The translations under genes and the position numbers were made by a program. From Hamadaea flava (GTDB lineage: Bacteria; Actinomycetota; Actinomycetes; Mycobacteriales; Micromonosporaceae): a stretch of 64,000 nucleotides of DNA. Location of the stretch: positions 2,170,001 through 2,234,000 of the forward strand of contig NZ_JAMZDZ010000001.1 in NCBI RefSeq assembly GCF_024172085.1. Reading direction: 5' to 3'. Below the pieces are notes generated by a model that was given only the letters and a program-made list of their open reading frames with translations, did not search any database and had not been told where the DNA came from. Position 1 is the stretch's first letter. Each line of letters begins with the position of its first letter. Below are positions 36,111 through 45,277 of this stretch, in pieces.

Positions 36111-37297
36111 GACAGGATCCTCCTCAACAGTTCTAATGCTGATGATTCCACCGCATAGGCCTCGTCCTCGAGTTCTTTGAGATTCCGCACCAGGTGTTCG
36201 CCGGCTTGCTGCTGCGCTACGTGTTGATATTCGTGGGCGATGGTCGCCGCGAGCGTCTCCTCGTCAACGAAGCTGGCCGGTCCGAACCGGACTTCGGTGC
36301 CGGCCAGTTCGCTTGGGGTGTAGGCGCACGCGTCCATGAAGTCGAGGTAGCGCAGTTCTTCAGGATCGTCGATGATCTTTATCTTGATATTGTCGAGGTC
36401 AACGCCGATCCGCTGCGCGATGGCTTTGATGTTGTCCAGCGTCATCGGCGTGCCCGGTCCCCGTGCGAGCACCTCGGCGTTGCTGAGAGCAGGCGCTTTG
36501 CTGAAGTAGTTTTCGCCGGCGCGAGCTGTCGGGGTATGGGTATGGAGCCGGCCAAGGATCTTCTTGAGCTCGGTGGTCAGTTCGGCGAGCCGGCCGACGA
36601 TCGGGCCGAGGCGGCGCAGGCTGGCGATGAGGGCCTTGAGCCATCGGGCGATCTTGGCAGCCCACGACGCGACCAGGGTGGTGACCTGCTCGACGACGAG
36701 GGGCGTGGCGGCACCCCAGGAGGCGATCAGTTCGGCGGCGTACACGACCAGACGGGACACCGCGGTGGCGATCGCGTCACGAACCAGGATGCGCACGGCG
36801 GCGATGAGCGCGCCAGCCCCTTCGGTGATCGAGGCCATCGCGTCGGCGGATTTGGCGATGCCAAGGATCGCGTCGTGCTGCTGTCGTGCCCAGCCGCGGT
36901 AGGCGTCACCGGCGGGGCCACGCCAGGTTGCGACGGTCCTCGACGCCTCGGCCCGCAGGTCTTCGGCGTCACCTTGAAGGCTCTTGGCGATGTTGCGCCA
37001 GGTCTGGGCATGCCCGGCGATCTGGCCCGGATCCCCGGCCAGCCAATCAAGGGCCTCCGTCAGGGGTTTGACGTGTTCGATGAGCCAGGAGATGCCGTAC
37101 TGCAGTAGCGCGCCGATCGGGTCGGACACAAGGGCGAGCCCGTCGAGGCCGACACCGACGACACCGAGGGTGCCGTCGATCCAGGAACCGTTCTTGACGC
37201 CCTGGGCGATCAGCTCGATGTCTTCGGCGATCCAAATTCCGGACCAAGCGCTGGTCGGCTGTTCCAGGGAGCCAGCGACGAGCGGGTTGATCGTCAT
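36107..37297 (-). CDS. WXG100-like polymorphic toxin with HExxH C-terminal domain (copy 1)
   Basis: A 396-residue protein. Residues 1-240 are helical, with a WXG100-type turn (WRGPAGDAYRGWARQQ near 125-140), and are nearly the same as in the protein at 39421-40578. The C-terminal ~130 residues differ completely and contain TIAHEYQHVAQ, with HEYQH at about 355-359 as a zinc-metallopeptidase motif followed by an acidic helix. This pattern of conserved trafficking part and variable tip is typical of type VII-secreted polymorphic toxins. The gene overlaps the EspC-like gene upstream and the small gene downstream by four bases each. Confidence 0.75.
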   Translation of the reverse strand: MTINPLVAGSLEQPTSAWSGIWIAEDIELIAQGVKNGSWIDGTLGVVGVGLDGLALVSDPIGALLQYGISWLIEHVKPLTEALDWLAGDPGQIAGHAQTWRNIAKSLQGDAEDLRAEASRTVATWRGPAGDAYRGWARQQHDAILGIAKSADAMASITEGAGALIAAVRILVRDAIATAVSRLVVYAAELIASWGAATPLVVEQVTTLVASWAAKIARWLKALIASLRRLGPIVGRLAELTTELKKILGRLHTHTPTARAGENYFSKAPALSNAEVLARGPGTPMTLDNIKAIAQRIGVDLDNIKIKIIDDPEELRYLDFMDACAYTPSELAGTEVRFGPASFVDEETLAATIAHEYQHVAQQQAGEHLVRNLKELEDEAYAVESSALELLRRILS

Positions 37298-37611
37298 CCG
37301 CTGGCGCCGATCCGGCGAACGTCCCGTTCACTGGTGCCATCAGTGGTGACATAGGCGTGTGCCGCTGCGCGCAGCCGGGCTGCGGTGTCGGTCAGCGACG
37401 TGTCGGCTGCCGTGATCGCGTCGAGCACCATGTCCTGCAAAAAATTGATCATCGGCGGGAGAAGTGTGCAGAGCCGGCCGTAGGCGGCGTTGTCGACACG
37501 TGCCGTTTCCCCCGCTCGCTTGGCCGTGGTCACTCCGGCGGCGATACCGTCGACGGCCCCGGCGTGCTGGACGATGGCCGCCGGCGTCGCGGTCACCTCA
37601 CCGGGTTGCAT
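37294..37611 (-). CDS. EspC-like (DUF2580-type) small helical protein, copy 1
   Basis: A 105-residue helical protein resembling the ESX-1-associated EspC/WXG-type partners that accompany type VII substrates. AYGRLCTLLPPMINFLQDMV in the centre is conserved in the paralogue at 39104-39424 (AYGRLCVMVPVLVDGLQRML). It probably pairs with the toxin encoded by the next gene for export. The start overlaps the YbaB-like gene by 14 bp. Confidence 0.7.
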   Translation of the reverse strand: MQPGEVTATPAAIVQHAGAVDGIAAGVTTAKRAGETARVDNAAYGRLCTLLPPMINFLQDMVLDAITAADTSLTDTAARLRAAAHAYVTTDGTSERDVRRIGASG

Positions 37612-37987
37612 CGCCGGGATCCGACGTCAGACGGCGGGTGTAGGAGGACACGATCGCGTCGGCCGTCGGATTGTTCGTGCCGATGGTGTCTGCGACGACG
37701 AGCGCGGCTTTGCGAGCGAGATCGGCTTGGGCGGCTTGGGCGGCTTGCAGGATCTGCTGTCGGGTCAGATCCGCCGACTGGCGCCGGATCTGCTCTGGCA
37801 GCTTGATATCCGCCAAGACGCCGGAGGGGGCGACGGTAACTTGGACGATCCTGTCAGGGTCTAAACCGATCCCGGTCACCGCGTCGAGGCGTTCGCGTAC
37901 CTGCCGGGCCGCGTCGGCCCGCTCCTGCAACGATGCCTGCCAGCGGTCCACGACCTCCTCTGCGCCGTCCAGATCATCACCGAACAC
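37598..37987 (-). CDS. YbaB/EbfC-like protein
   Basis: About 129 residues, with an N-terminal helix (VVDRWQASLQERADAARQVR), a central strand pair (IVQVTVAPSGVLADIKLP) and a C-terminal helix, which is the YbaB/EbfC fold. Such proteins are frequent first genes of actinobacterial WXG/ESX-type operons. GGGGGAGG lies upstream; the GTG at 37987 is best spaced, with alternatives at 37993 and 37996. It heads the minus-strand toxin cassette. Confidence 0.65.
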   Translation of the reverse strand: MFGDDLDGAEEVVDRWQASLQERADAARQVRERLDAVTGIGLDPDRIVQVTVAPSGVLADIKLPEQIRRQSADLTRQQILQAAQAAQADLARKAALVVADTIGTNNPTADAIVSSYTRRLTSDPGDATR

Positions 37988-38270
37988 GAGCACCAACCTC
38001 CCCCTCGGTTAAGGCGCCATCACCCTAAGCCACTGAAGTGCCATTGAGAAAGGGAGAATCGTTGACCGCTCGGCTGAACCTCGCATGGAGGATCGGTGGA
38101 GTAAGGGCAGCGTAGGACCACAGAGCCTACGGCCTCCCCATCCCTTGCCCTTCCCGTTCGACTCACGAGTGGCGCTGATGCCGCCTGCGCCCCTAGATCA
38201 GACTCGTCGTCAGGTCGACGCTCAGGACGACAACCACGGTGCAGAGCAGCGCGAGCCGAGTGTTGGGGCG

Positions 38271-38935
38271 TCATAGTCCGGCGATCGCAACGGCCCCCGC
38301 GCATGGCAGCGACGGCGACAGCAGTGCGGCGCCTATCGCTGTCGCCGTGAACGTCACACCGTGGACAACGACCACACCGATGGGGCTGCCGACTGCGACG
38401 ATTGCGGCCGGAAGCCACAGAGGCGAGCGCCTCTGGACCGCCCGCGCGGCAGGCCAGACAACCACCATGACGGCAGCGACAGCCACCGTCGCCGCGACGC
38501 CGGACGCAGCGGCAAGCGTGACCACGTCGGCCAGGCTGGACAGTTGACACCGGCCGCTCCGGCCACGTTGACCCAGTCCCTCACCCCCACCAATGACTCG
38601 CCGGCAATGAGCGCGGCCAGCAGACTACTGGCCGAGATCACCGCGACCGGCACCTGGCGAGGCACGATCAGCGCCACCGCCCACACGGTGAAGATGGCGA
38701 GGTACCGCCAACGGTCCAGTACACCAGCAGCGGAGTTCAACGTGCCGGGAACCTGCGCCGAATCCAGTCCCACCGCGCCACACAACAGCACGGCACCTGC
38801 GCACATCCGATGTCGGGCGGCAAGCGGCAATGACGTGTGGGCAACGGGTGGGTGGGGCGGCAGTTCGATCACAGGAACGGGCACGCGAGGTGCAACCGCC
38901 GGTCGACATCCCGGTGACGGCACACCAATCCACAT
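38271..38935 (-). CDS. Multi-pass membrane protein, apparently frameshifted
   Basis: Two hydrophobic frames abut at about 38541-38552: the upstream frame gives RWRYLAIFTVWAVALIVP and AVISASSLLAALIAGE, and the downstream frame, one base over, gives VTLAAASGVAATVAVAAVMV and several more helices. One missing base joins them into a protein with six or more membrane segments. The ATG at 38935 is uncertain, since no ribosome site is visible. It lies between the two divergent toxin cassettes. Function unknown. Confidence 0.5.
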
Positions 38936-39103
38936 CGGCCAGCGCCCTCGCACACACGCTCCGGAACCCGCTTGCGGGAGATCTCTGCGACCTCAACGCG
39001 TCGCTGGCGCGCACTCAAGCCGCTACTCACACCCAACCAATCACATAACGACATGCATCGACGTATCGTATGGTGACTGTGCGGTTACCCAGGGAGGGAT
39101 GTC

Positions 39104-39424
39104 ATGGGTCTGCCGGCACAGGTCTCCGTCGTCCCCGCTGAACTCGTCCAGCACGCGGGACGCCTGGACAATGCCTCGGACGAGATCGCGACTGGGAAAG
39201 CAGCCGGGGACACGGTCCGGTTGGGAACCGATGCCTACGGTCGGCTGTGCGTGATGGTGCCCGTGCTCGTCGACGGGCTGCAGCGGATGCTCGTGGACGC
39301 GCTGGCCGCCGGATCGGACTCGCTGCATGACACGGCCGAGCGGCTGCGGGCGGCGGCCGCCGGTTATCGGCAGGCCGATGAACGGCGTGGTCAGGCGATA
39401 GCGGCCGTCGGCGGCCGGCAATGA
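39104..39424 (+). CDS. EspC-like (DUF2580-type) small helical protein, copy 2
   Basis: A 106-residue paralogue of the protein at 37294-37611, in the opposite orientation. AGGGAGGG precedes the ATG. The stop overlaps the toxin ATG (ATGA). It is expected to pair with the WXG-like N-domain for secretion. There is no YbaB-like gene in front of this copy. Confidence 0.75.
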   Translation: MGLPAQVSVVPAELVQHAGRLDNASDEIATGKAAGDTVRLGTDAYGRLCVMVPVLVDGLQRMLVDALAAGSDSLHDTAERLRAAAAGYRQADERRGQAIAAVGGRQ

Positions 39425-40578
39425 CGATCAACCCCCTGATCGCCGCTCGTGTCGAGGGACCACGGGGCGCGTGGTCAGGCGTGTGGCTGGCCGAGGACAT
39501 CCAGTTGATCAAGCAAGGGGTCGACGACAAGTCCTGGATCGACGGCACGCTCGGCGTGGTCGGCGCCGGTCTTGATGCGCTCGCGCTGGTGTCCGATCCG
39601 GCTGGGGTGCTACTGCAATACGGCATCGCCTGGCTCATCGAGCACGTCGCGCCGTTGACCGAGGCGCTCGATTGGCTCGCCGGCGACCCGGCGCAGATCG
39701 CCGCCCACGCTCAGACCTGGCGTAATGTCGCCAAGAACGTTAGGGGAACCGCGGCCGCGCTGCGGGATGCCACCGCCAGGGATGTTTCGTCGTGGCGAGG
39801 TCCTGCCGCTGACGCCTATCGCGGGTGGGCAAGCGAGCAGCACGGGGCTTTGACCGCACTGTCGGACGCGTCCGACACGATGGCGTCGATCACTGAAGGC
39901 GCCGGCATGCTCGTCGCCGCCGTGCGGCTGCTGGTGCGTGACGCGATCGCCGCCTGCGTGTCGCGGATCGTCGTCTACGCCGCGGAGGAACTGTTCAGCC
40001 TCGGCACCGCGACGGGTCTGGTGGTGGAGCAGGTCACCACGCTGGTCGCGTCCTGGGCGGGCAAGATCGCCCGCTGGGTGCGGGCACTGCTGGCGAGCCT
40101 GCGCCGCCTGGAACCGGTTATCCGCCGGTTGGGGTCGATCATCGAGGAACTCCGGCGGATCTTGCAGCGGCTGCGCGGGCGCGGCCCGGTCCTTGCCCGT
40201 GAGGGCGGCAGGGTGGTGCGCAACGGCAAGCGTCTGCTGATGACGAAGGACAACGTGCGCGAGATCGCCGCGAGGTACGGCATCGACCTGCGCGGCGTTG
40301 GTTTCATCCTCGACAAGGTGCGCTGCGGTCCTCCCGGCGAGCCGTTGTATGCCATCACCAGGGAGGACGGTAAGATCATCTTGACGCGTGACGCGTTTAT
40401 CGACGAAGAGCAGCTGGCCAGGACTCTCGCACACGAGAAGTTCCACCTCGACGAACTCCGGCAGGGCCTGCCCTATCCGAAGACCAAACCCGAGGCCAAG
40501 CTCTGGGAGGACCGGGCGGAAGCGTTCGAGGCAGCCTGGTGGGAGACGCATAAGCATCTGTTGGGCGGGCTGGGGTGA
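39421..40578 (+). CDS. WXG100-like polymorphic toxin with HExxH C-terminal domain (copy 2)
   Basis: A 385-residue protein. Residues 1-235 closely match copy 1 (both begin MTINPL and share SWIDGTLGVVG and ALDWLAGDP), with WRGPAADAYRGWASEQ as the WXG-type turn. The C-terminal part differs and carries TLAHEKFHLDELR, with HEKFH at about 338-342, plus downstream acidic residues (WEDRAEAFEAAWWE) that could supply the third zinc ligand. It is likely a secreted metallopeptidase-type toxin of another specificity. It overlaps the next gene at TGATG. Confidence 0.75.
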   Translation: MTINPLIAARVEGPRGAWSGVWLAEDIQLIKQGVDDKSWIDGTLGVVGAGLDALALVSDPAGVLLQYGIAWLIEHVAPLTEALDWLAGDPAQIAAHAQTWRNVAKNVRGTAAALRDATARDVSSWRGPAADAYRGWASEQHGALTALSDASDTMASITEGAGMLVAAVRLLVRDAIAACVSRIVVYAAEELFSLGTATGLVVEQVTTLVASWAGKIARWVRALLASLRRLEPVIRRLGSIIEELRRILQRLRGRGPVLAREGGRVVRNGKRLLMTKDNVREIAARYGIDLRGVGFILDKVRCGPPGEPLYAITREDGKIILTRDAFIDEEQLARTLAHEKFHLDELRQGLPYPKTKPEAKLWEDRAEAFEAAWWETHKHLLGGLG

Positions 40579-40931
40579 TGGCCATGGAAATGACACCGTC
40601 GCAGCAGCGGTGGGAGGCATGGATGACCGCGCTCACCGACGTGCTGGCCGCATTCCCCGCCGATGTCACGGTCACGTGCCCCAGCCACGCCGACGGCACG
40701 GTACAGGTCGCGTTCACCGGTGACCCGGCCTCGCGGATCGGCTACTACACCGCCTGGTGCGACACGTGCCACGAGGGCATCAGCAGCGGGCGCGCGGGCG
40801 CTCCGGAAGGCATGCCCATCATCGCACTGCGGGACTCGATCGAGGGCGACCCGGACATCATTCCCGACGACGTGCGGCTGTTGCCCCCGGATCCTTACCT
40901 GGGAGACGACGCCGAGGAGCACACGTTTTGA
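40578..40931 (+). CDS. Small zinc-ribbon-like protein coupled to toxin copy 2, putative immunity protein
   Basis: A 117-residue acidic protein. A CPSH...CDTCH pattern suggests one zinc site. The C-terminus is Asp/Glu/Pro-rich. The ATG overlaps the toxin stop by one base. It is unrelated to the partner of copy 1, as expected if each variable toxin tip carries its own immunity protein. Confidence 0.6.
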   Translation: MAMEMTPSQQRWEAWMTALTDVLAAFPADVTVTCPSHADGTVQVAFTGDPASRIGYYTAWCDTCHEGISSGRAGAPEGMPIIALRDSIEGDPDIIPDDVRLLPPDPYLGDDAEEHTF

Positions 40932-41317
40932 CCTGTGCGGACAGTGCGGCAGGATGCGCGCGCCGCCGAGGAGCCCCTCGAGCCACCGGCAGCAGGGCTC
41001 GCAACCGCTGACAGCATGGCTCCCCCGGCACCCGACAGCTTCCGGCTCGGCAGCCACCGGCGCACCGACGAACACTGCGGCATCGTGTCTGCTGGCAGAC
41101 ATTTGCCCCTGCGCAAGCTGCAGGATGAACAGCGCCGTCGCCACGGCCTGGCCTGCGAAATGACCGCGCCCTCCGCCGACCTGGGTGTTTCGGTCCTGGT
41201 GGAAAGTCATGCCGGATGTCTGGCCGTGACCCCTACCGGACATCTACGATGTCCCGAAATGGTATTGCAATCTGATGAGTAGCGGGTTGAGTAACCGAGG
41301 CAAGGTCGGGTTTCGCA
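40932..41317. other. 386-bp region without a convincing gene
   Basis: A plus-strand frame at 40935-41282 has no ribosome site and mixed composition, so I do not call it. The 3' part is AT-richer and holds TATTGCAATC at 41263-41272, whose reverse complement also occurs in the control region at 52945-52954. This is the likely promoter region of the next gene. Confidence 0.4.
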
Positions 41318-41863
41318 GTGGCAGACACATCTCGACGGCGTACCAACTACCGGAAGGTAAAACTCACCGCACTGAACCCGAGCGAGGCGGCCGGGGTGAT
41401 CGTTCCGCCGTTGCCGGGTGGGCCGCTACCGGGTGAGGACGGCCCGCTGACGTTTGAGCCGGACCGCGTGTCGCCGACCGTGAGCGACGAGGAGGCCCTC
41501 GGAGTCCTGCGACGCCGGGACGCGATGCAGCTGGCAGCTTTGTACGCCGAGTCCGAACCGCGGGCCCTCGCAGATGCCGGGCTGCCACCGACTCTCGATG
41601 AGGCGCTGGCCACACGGCTGCCGACCACGTTGCCGAAGTGGGACTCGAAGGCAAAGCCGACCAGCTATCGGCTACCCGAGCGGCTGCTGGCGCACTTGGC
41701 GGCGCGCGCGGAACTCGAAGGCGTGAAGGTCAACGCGTTGATCGAGCTGCTGCTGTGGGAGCTGACGCAGCAGCCGGTGCGCGACCCAGCCGAGGTGGCG
41801 CAGCTGTATGAGCTGATGAAACGGCGGACCGTCGTGGCGGAGCGGGTGGGCTTGTTCGAATGA
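41318..41863 (+). CDS. Ribbon-helix-helix-type DNA-binding protein
   Basis: A 181-residue protein with a basic N-terminus (RRRTNYRKVKLTAL) and a Pro-rich middle. A C-terminal segment, SYRLPERLLAHLAARAELEG followed by VKVNALIELLLWEL, fits the ribbon-helix-helix pattern of CopG/Arc-type proteins. It could be an autoregulator or partition-type protein. GTG 41318 has a weak ribosome site. It converges with the next gene. Confidence 0.6.
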   Translation: MADTSRRRTNYRKVKLTALNPSEAAGVIVPPLPGGPLPGEDGPLTFEPDRVSPTVSDEEALGVLRRRDAMQLAALYAESEPRALADAGLPPTLDEALATRLPTTLPKWDSKAKPTSYRLPERLLAHLAARAELEGVKVNALIELLLWELTQQPVRDPAEVAQLYELMKRRTVVAERVGLFE

Positions 41864-41867
41864 GTGG

Positions 41868-42434
41868 TCACCGTGGACTGCGGCGGGTTCGGGTGGTGGC
41901 CCGGACGTCGATCTCGGCGACCAGAGCTACGCCGGCGTCGAGCGACTGAAGGAATCGATCCGCGGGCGACGATCCCCGGGCGCGCTGGTCGATGTCGGGC
42001 AGCCGCGTGTCATCGCCCGGATGGTCCTGCCAGACCCGTAGCGCGGGTTCGCGCGGCGGCTGGGGCAGCACCGCCAGGATGGTGGTGTCGAGGTGCGCCC
42101 AGGATGACGGCAGCCGCACCGCGGCGACTGCCTGCTGACGCAGCACGAGAGTGCCGCGTCCGTCCCCGACGTGCAGGATCGCGTGTGGATGGTGGGGTAT
42201 CACCAGCATGTCGGCGGTCAGGTCGCGAACGAATCCTGGACGCAGCCGGGGAATGGTCGATGAGCTGACGTCGAGCACCAGGAGCGGATCCCCAGTTCCT
42301 GGCCAGGCAGTAACTGTGAGCCGGGCAGGATGTATCGCGGGGCTGCGGCGGGCGGCAGGTGCGGTGCGGGTCTGGGCCGGCGGTCCTTGACGGAGCGCGG
42401 CCCCGCGTCGTGGTTGCGCTGTGTGTGCTGGCAC
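41868..42434 (-). CDS. Hypothetical protein
   Basis: The frame encodes up to 188 residues; the true start may be later, since the first 35 residues are Arg/Pro/Ala-rich. The middle (LLVLDVSSSTIPRLRPGFVR, ILHVGDGRGTLVLRQQAVAA) looks like a beta-sheet protein. It is divergent from the membrane protein gene at 42596. No family recognised. Confidence 0.45.
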   Translation of the reverse strand: MPAHTAQPRRGAALRQGPPAQTRTAPAARRSPAIHPARLTVTAWPGTGDPLLVLDVSSSTIPRLRPGFVRDLTADMLVIPHHPHAILHVGDGRGTLVLRQQAVAAVRLPSSWAHLDTTILAVLPQPPREPALRVWQDHPGDDTRLPDIDQRARGSSPADRFLQSLDAGVALVAEIDVRATTRTRRSPR

Positions 42435-42595
42435 CCCCGGTGGCCTCCTGTAGCGGTGTGCTGCGACTTCGGCGACCCGGTCTAGCCTGCACCGTGGGAG
42501 CGCGCTTCGCCACGAACTGCCAGTTCATGGCGAAGCGGTCATCGGCCGTGCCACCCTCTTTGCGCATCAATATGTGCGTGACGGGGAGGTCTGTT

Positions 42596-43834
42596 GTGGA
42601 ACACGGTGAGAACATCGCCTTCATCACGGTCGCGGTCGTGACGTGGCTGGTGGTGGCACGGATGGCGATCTCCCAGATCAAGGACCCGACACCGCAGCGG
42701 GCGTTCATCATCGTCGCCGGCACGCTGCCCTCGTTCTCGTTTCTGGCTGCCGCACCGGCGGTGTACCACCGGCTCAACGACCTGGTCGGGATCCCGAATG
42801 TCGCGATCTTGATCGTGTACGGCGGGGTGCTGGCCTACCCGACGGCCATGGCCGCGTTCTTGATGATCGTCGTGCGGGGAGCGCGGTTCTTCTTCAGCCG
42901 CCGGGCCTGGATGTGGGCGACCGGCTATCTGAGCACCATCGTCGCGATGTGTGTTCTGTTCGCCCTGGCTGACGTCGGCGTCGACGCTGTCGACCCGACC
43001 GGGTTCGACAAGATGTACGCCACCGAACCGTATGCGAGCTGGATGCTGATCGTCTACCAGCTGTATCTGGCGGTCGGGCTGGCGGTGACCGCACCCTACT
43101 GGTGGCAGTTGAGCCGTCAGACGGCCGAGCCGTGGTTCCGCCGGGGAATGCCGTCCATCGCGATCGGCTCGTGGCTGCTGCTGGGCTACTGCATCCCGAA
43201 GATCGCCTACATGGCGCTACGTCAGGCCGATGTGGAGGTCGACGCCCTCAACACGTGGGCGCCGCTGGCGGCGGTGGCCGCGGCGGCGTTCAACACTGTC
43301 GGCTACTCGTTGTGCGCGCTGGCGCCGGTGTCGAACTATCTAGCCCGCTGGCAGGCCTATCAGCTCATCGCACCGCTGTGGCGGCTCGTCGTCACCCCGT
43401 TCCCGGAGGTCGTGCTCCACGGGTGGCAAGGCCCGGCCAACCCGCGGCTCGCGGTGCGCCCTGGCCGGCTGCCGACGCTGCTGTATCGGCGGGTCGTGGA
43501 GATCAACGACGCGCGGCTGCAACTGAAGCCCTATTACGACGCCGATGTCGCCGCCGCGGCACGGGCGCAGGCAGGTGCCCTTACGCTGGAAGGCATCGAT
43601 GCCGACGCGACGGTGGAGGCGGCGATGCTGCATGCCGCGCTGGCCGCCCACGCCGCTGGCACGCTGCCGGTGCGGCCGGCCACCCGCGAGGACCTGAAGC
43701 TGGCCGAGGCGTGGGACGACCCGGACGGCAGCCAGGCCGCCGAGGTGCGCTGGTGGACAGCCGTCGCCCAGTTCTCCCAGTACCCTCCACCGGCTCGGCC
43801 TGTGCTCGGCCAGACAGCGGCGAGCACCTCGTGA
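42596..43834 (+). CDS. MAB_1171c-like putative transporter (DUF6545-type)
   Basis: A 412-residue protein with about seven membrane helices in the first 270 residues and a cytoplasmic C-terminal domain (PTLLYRRVVEINDARLQL near 300 is the hallmark segment of the family). GGGGAGG is six bases before GTG 42596. In streptomycetes such proteins are encoded with XRE/ImmA gene pairs, as here. The stop overlaps the next GTG (GTGA), linking it to an oxygenase. Confidence 0.8.
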   Translation: MEHGENIAFITVAVVTWLVVARMAISQIKDPTPQRAFIIVAGTLPSFSFLAAAPAVYHRLNDLVGIPNVAILIVYGGVLAYPTAMAAFLMIVVRGARFFFSRRAWMWATGYLSTIVAMCVLFALADVGVDAVDPTGFDKMYATEPYASWMLIVYQLYLAVGLAVTAPYWWQLSRQTAEPWFRRGMPSIAIGSWLLLGYCIPKIAYMALRQADVEVDALNTWAPLAAVAAAAFNTVGYSLCALAPVSNYLARWQAYQLIAPLWRLVVTPFPEVVLHGWQGPANPRLAVRPGRLPTLLYRRVVEINDARLQLKPYYDADVAAAARAQAGALTLEGIDADATVEAAMLHAALAAHAAGTLPVRPATREDLKLAEAWDDPDGSQAAEVRWWTAVAQFSQYPPPARPVLGQTAASTS

Positions 43835-44565
43835 CGCCGAGCCAGGCGCATTCGATCTATCGCGATCTGGTGTTGTCGCGGCTGCCGGCTGATATGAGGG
43901 TCGGGTTCTTCCTGGCGTTCTGTCGCACCTTCGGGGTGGCGTCGATCGGCGGGCTACTGGCCTCGACCGGGCAGACGATCGAGCACGCCCGCCGGCGTGC
44001 CGCAGGCACCCGCGACACGATGTACGCCTTGTTCCGGCATGGCTTCGACGAACCGGAAGGAGCCGCCGCCGTGCAGCGGCTCAATCGGGTGCACAGCCGG
44101 TTCGCTATATCCAACGACGACCACCGGTATGTACTGGGTTGTCTGGCGGTTGTGCCGACCCGGTTCGCCGGCAGGTTCGGCCTGCGCGCGCTGACAGGTG
44201 AGGAGATCACCGCCACGCACGTGTTCTATCGGCATCTGGCCGGGTTGATGGGCATCGAGTCGGTCCCCGACACCTACGAGGGATTCGAAGCGTGGTTCGA
44301 CGCGTATGACCGCGATCATCTGGTTGCTCACCCGGCGGCCGGGCCACTGGTGTCGGTCAGTCGTCGGCTTCTGGTGCATCGGGTGCCGTCCCCGCTGCGG
44401 CCGCTGGCGGTGCGTTTTATCGACGCGGTCCTCGGTGAACGTCTTCGTGCCGCCGCCAGCATCGACCGGCCCGGCTGGCCGGTCCGGGCATCGTTGCAGG
44501 GAATGGTCCGGCTGCGGCGGTTGCTGCCGCCCGCCACGACTGCCGCCGTGATCTCGCCCAGATAG
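43831..44565 (+). CDS. MpaB/DUF2236-family oxygenase-like protein
   Basis: A 244-residue protein with RLNRVHSRFAISNDDHRYVL near residue 85, matching the His-containing core of the MpaB (latex oxygenase-like, DUF2236) family, in which a heme is bound by His residues. The GTG overlaps the transporter stop. The substrate of family members is mostly unknown. Confidence 0.75.
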   Translation: MTPSQAHSIYRDLVLSRLPADMRVGFFLAFCRTFGVASIGGLLASTGQTIEHARRRAAGTRDTMYALFRHGFDEPEGAAAVQRLNRVHSRFAISNDDHRYVLGCLAVVPTRFAGRFGLRALTGEEITATHVFYRHLAGLMGIESVPDTYEGFEAWFDAYDRDHLVAHPAAGPLVSVSRRLLVHRVPSPLRPLAVRFIDAVLGERLRAAASIDRPGWPVRASLQGMVRLRRLLPPATTAAVISPR

Positions 44566-44632
44566 CGCCGGCCTCCGATAAGACCGAGTCTCGCTGACGG
44601 CAGCGTCGCGCCGATGGCGTGCGCGGGGTGGG

Positions 44633-45277
44633 CTACCAGTGTTTGGGGCGGGCCTCGGCCAGGCCCTCAGCTAGCCGGGTCAACGACTGCGCCATGTCGG
44701 CCGGCACCTCGAAGGTTCCGCGCACGGATTCGGTGATGGCGCCGACCTTGCCGACGAACGTGGCGAAGTACTCGGCTTCCTGTTCCTGGTCGGCGGTGAA
44801 CGCGCTGCGGCCCAGGACGCGTTGCAGCGCGCCTGGATCGAGGTTCGGCATCGCCGCGCGCAGGAACTCCTCCCCGAACGGGCCCACGCCCTGGTGGTCA
44901 CAGAGCATGTGGCCGAGCTCGTGCAGGACGATGTGGTTGCGGTGCAGCCGTGAGGTGCCGCTTTCGTAGAACACGTAGTCGGTGTCGGTGGTGCCGATCC
45001 ACAGCCCGCATGGGCTGCGGGACTCCGTTTCGACCGGCACCAGCAGGATGCGCCGACCGCGCTGCTCCTGCAGGCTGGCGCAGAAGGTGTCCATGTCGAA
45101 CGGCTTGGGGACCTCGTAGCGGCGGACGAGGTCCTGGAATCGCTTGCGCATCGGCGACCGGCCGCGGCGGGAGCCGCTAACCGACGCCCACCATGGGCTT
45201 TGCCACGGCCACCAGGCGCGCAGGCACAGGTCCGCGCCGTCGAGCAGCACCCGTGCGTCTTGCGGCTGGCTGGTCAT
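44633..45277 (-). CDS. ImmA/IrrE-family metallopeptidase
   Basis: A 214-residue protein with HELGHMLCDH near residue 117 (HExxH zinc motif) preceded by IGTTDTDYVFYE. These proteins cleave partner regulators or act as sensors with XRE proteins. The ATG overlaps the stop of the XRE gene (ATGA). The ImmA gene follows its XRE partner as in many actinomycete loci. Confidence 0.85.
   Translation of the reverse strand: MTSQPQDARVLLDGADLCLRAWWPWQSPWWASVSGSRRGRSPMRKRFQDLVRRYEVPKPFDMDTFCASLQEQRGRRILLVPVETESRSPCGLWIGTTDTDYVFYESGTSRLHRNHIVLHELGHMLCDHQGVGPFGEEFLRAAMPNLDPGALQRVLGRSAFTADQEQEAEYFATFVGKVGAITESVRGTFEVPADMAQSLTRLAEGLAEARPKHW

Noticed and set aside
38354-39251. Long ORFs on both strands between the toxin cassettes
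   Set aside because: Apart from the membrane-protein frames on the minus strand, they are shadows with Thr/Arg/His-rich products.
40935-41282. 115-codon plus-strand ORF after the second toxin cassette
   Set aside because: No ribosome site and no consistent coding bias; left as intergenic.
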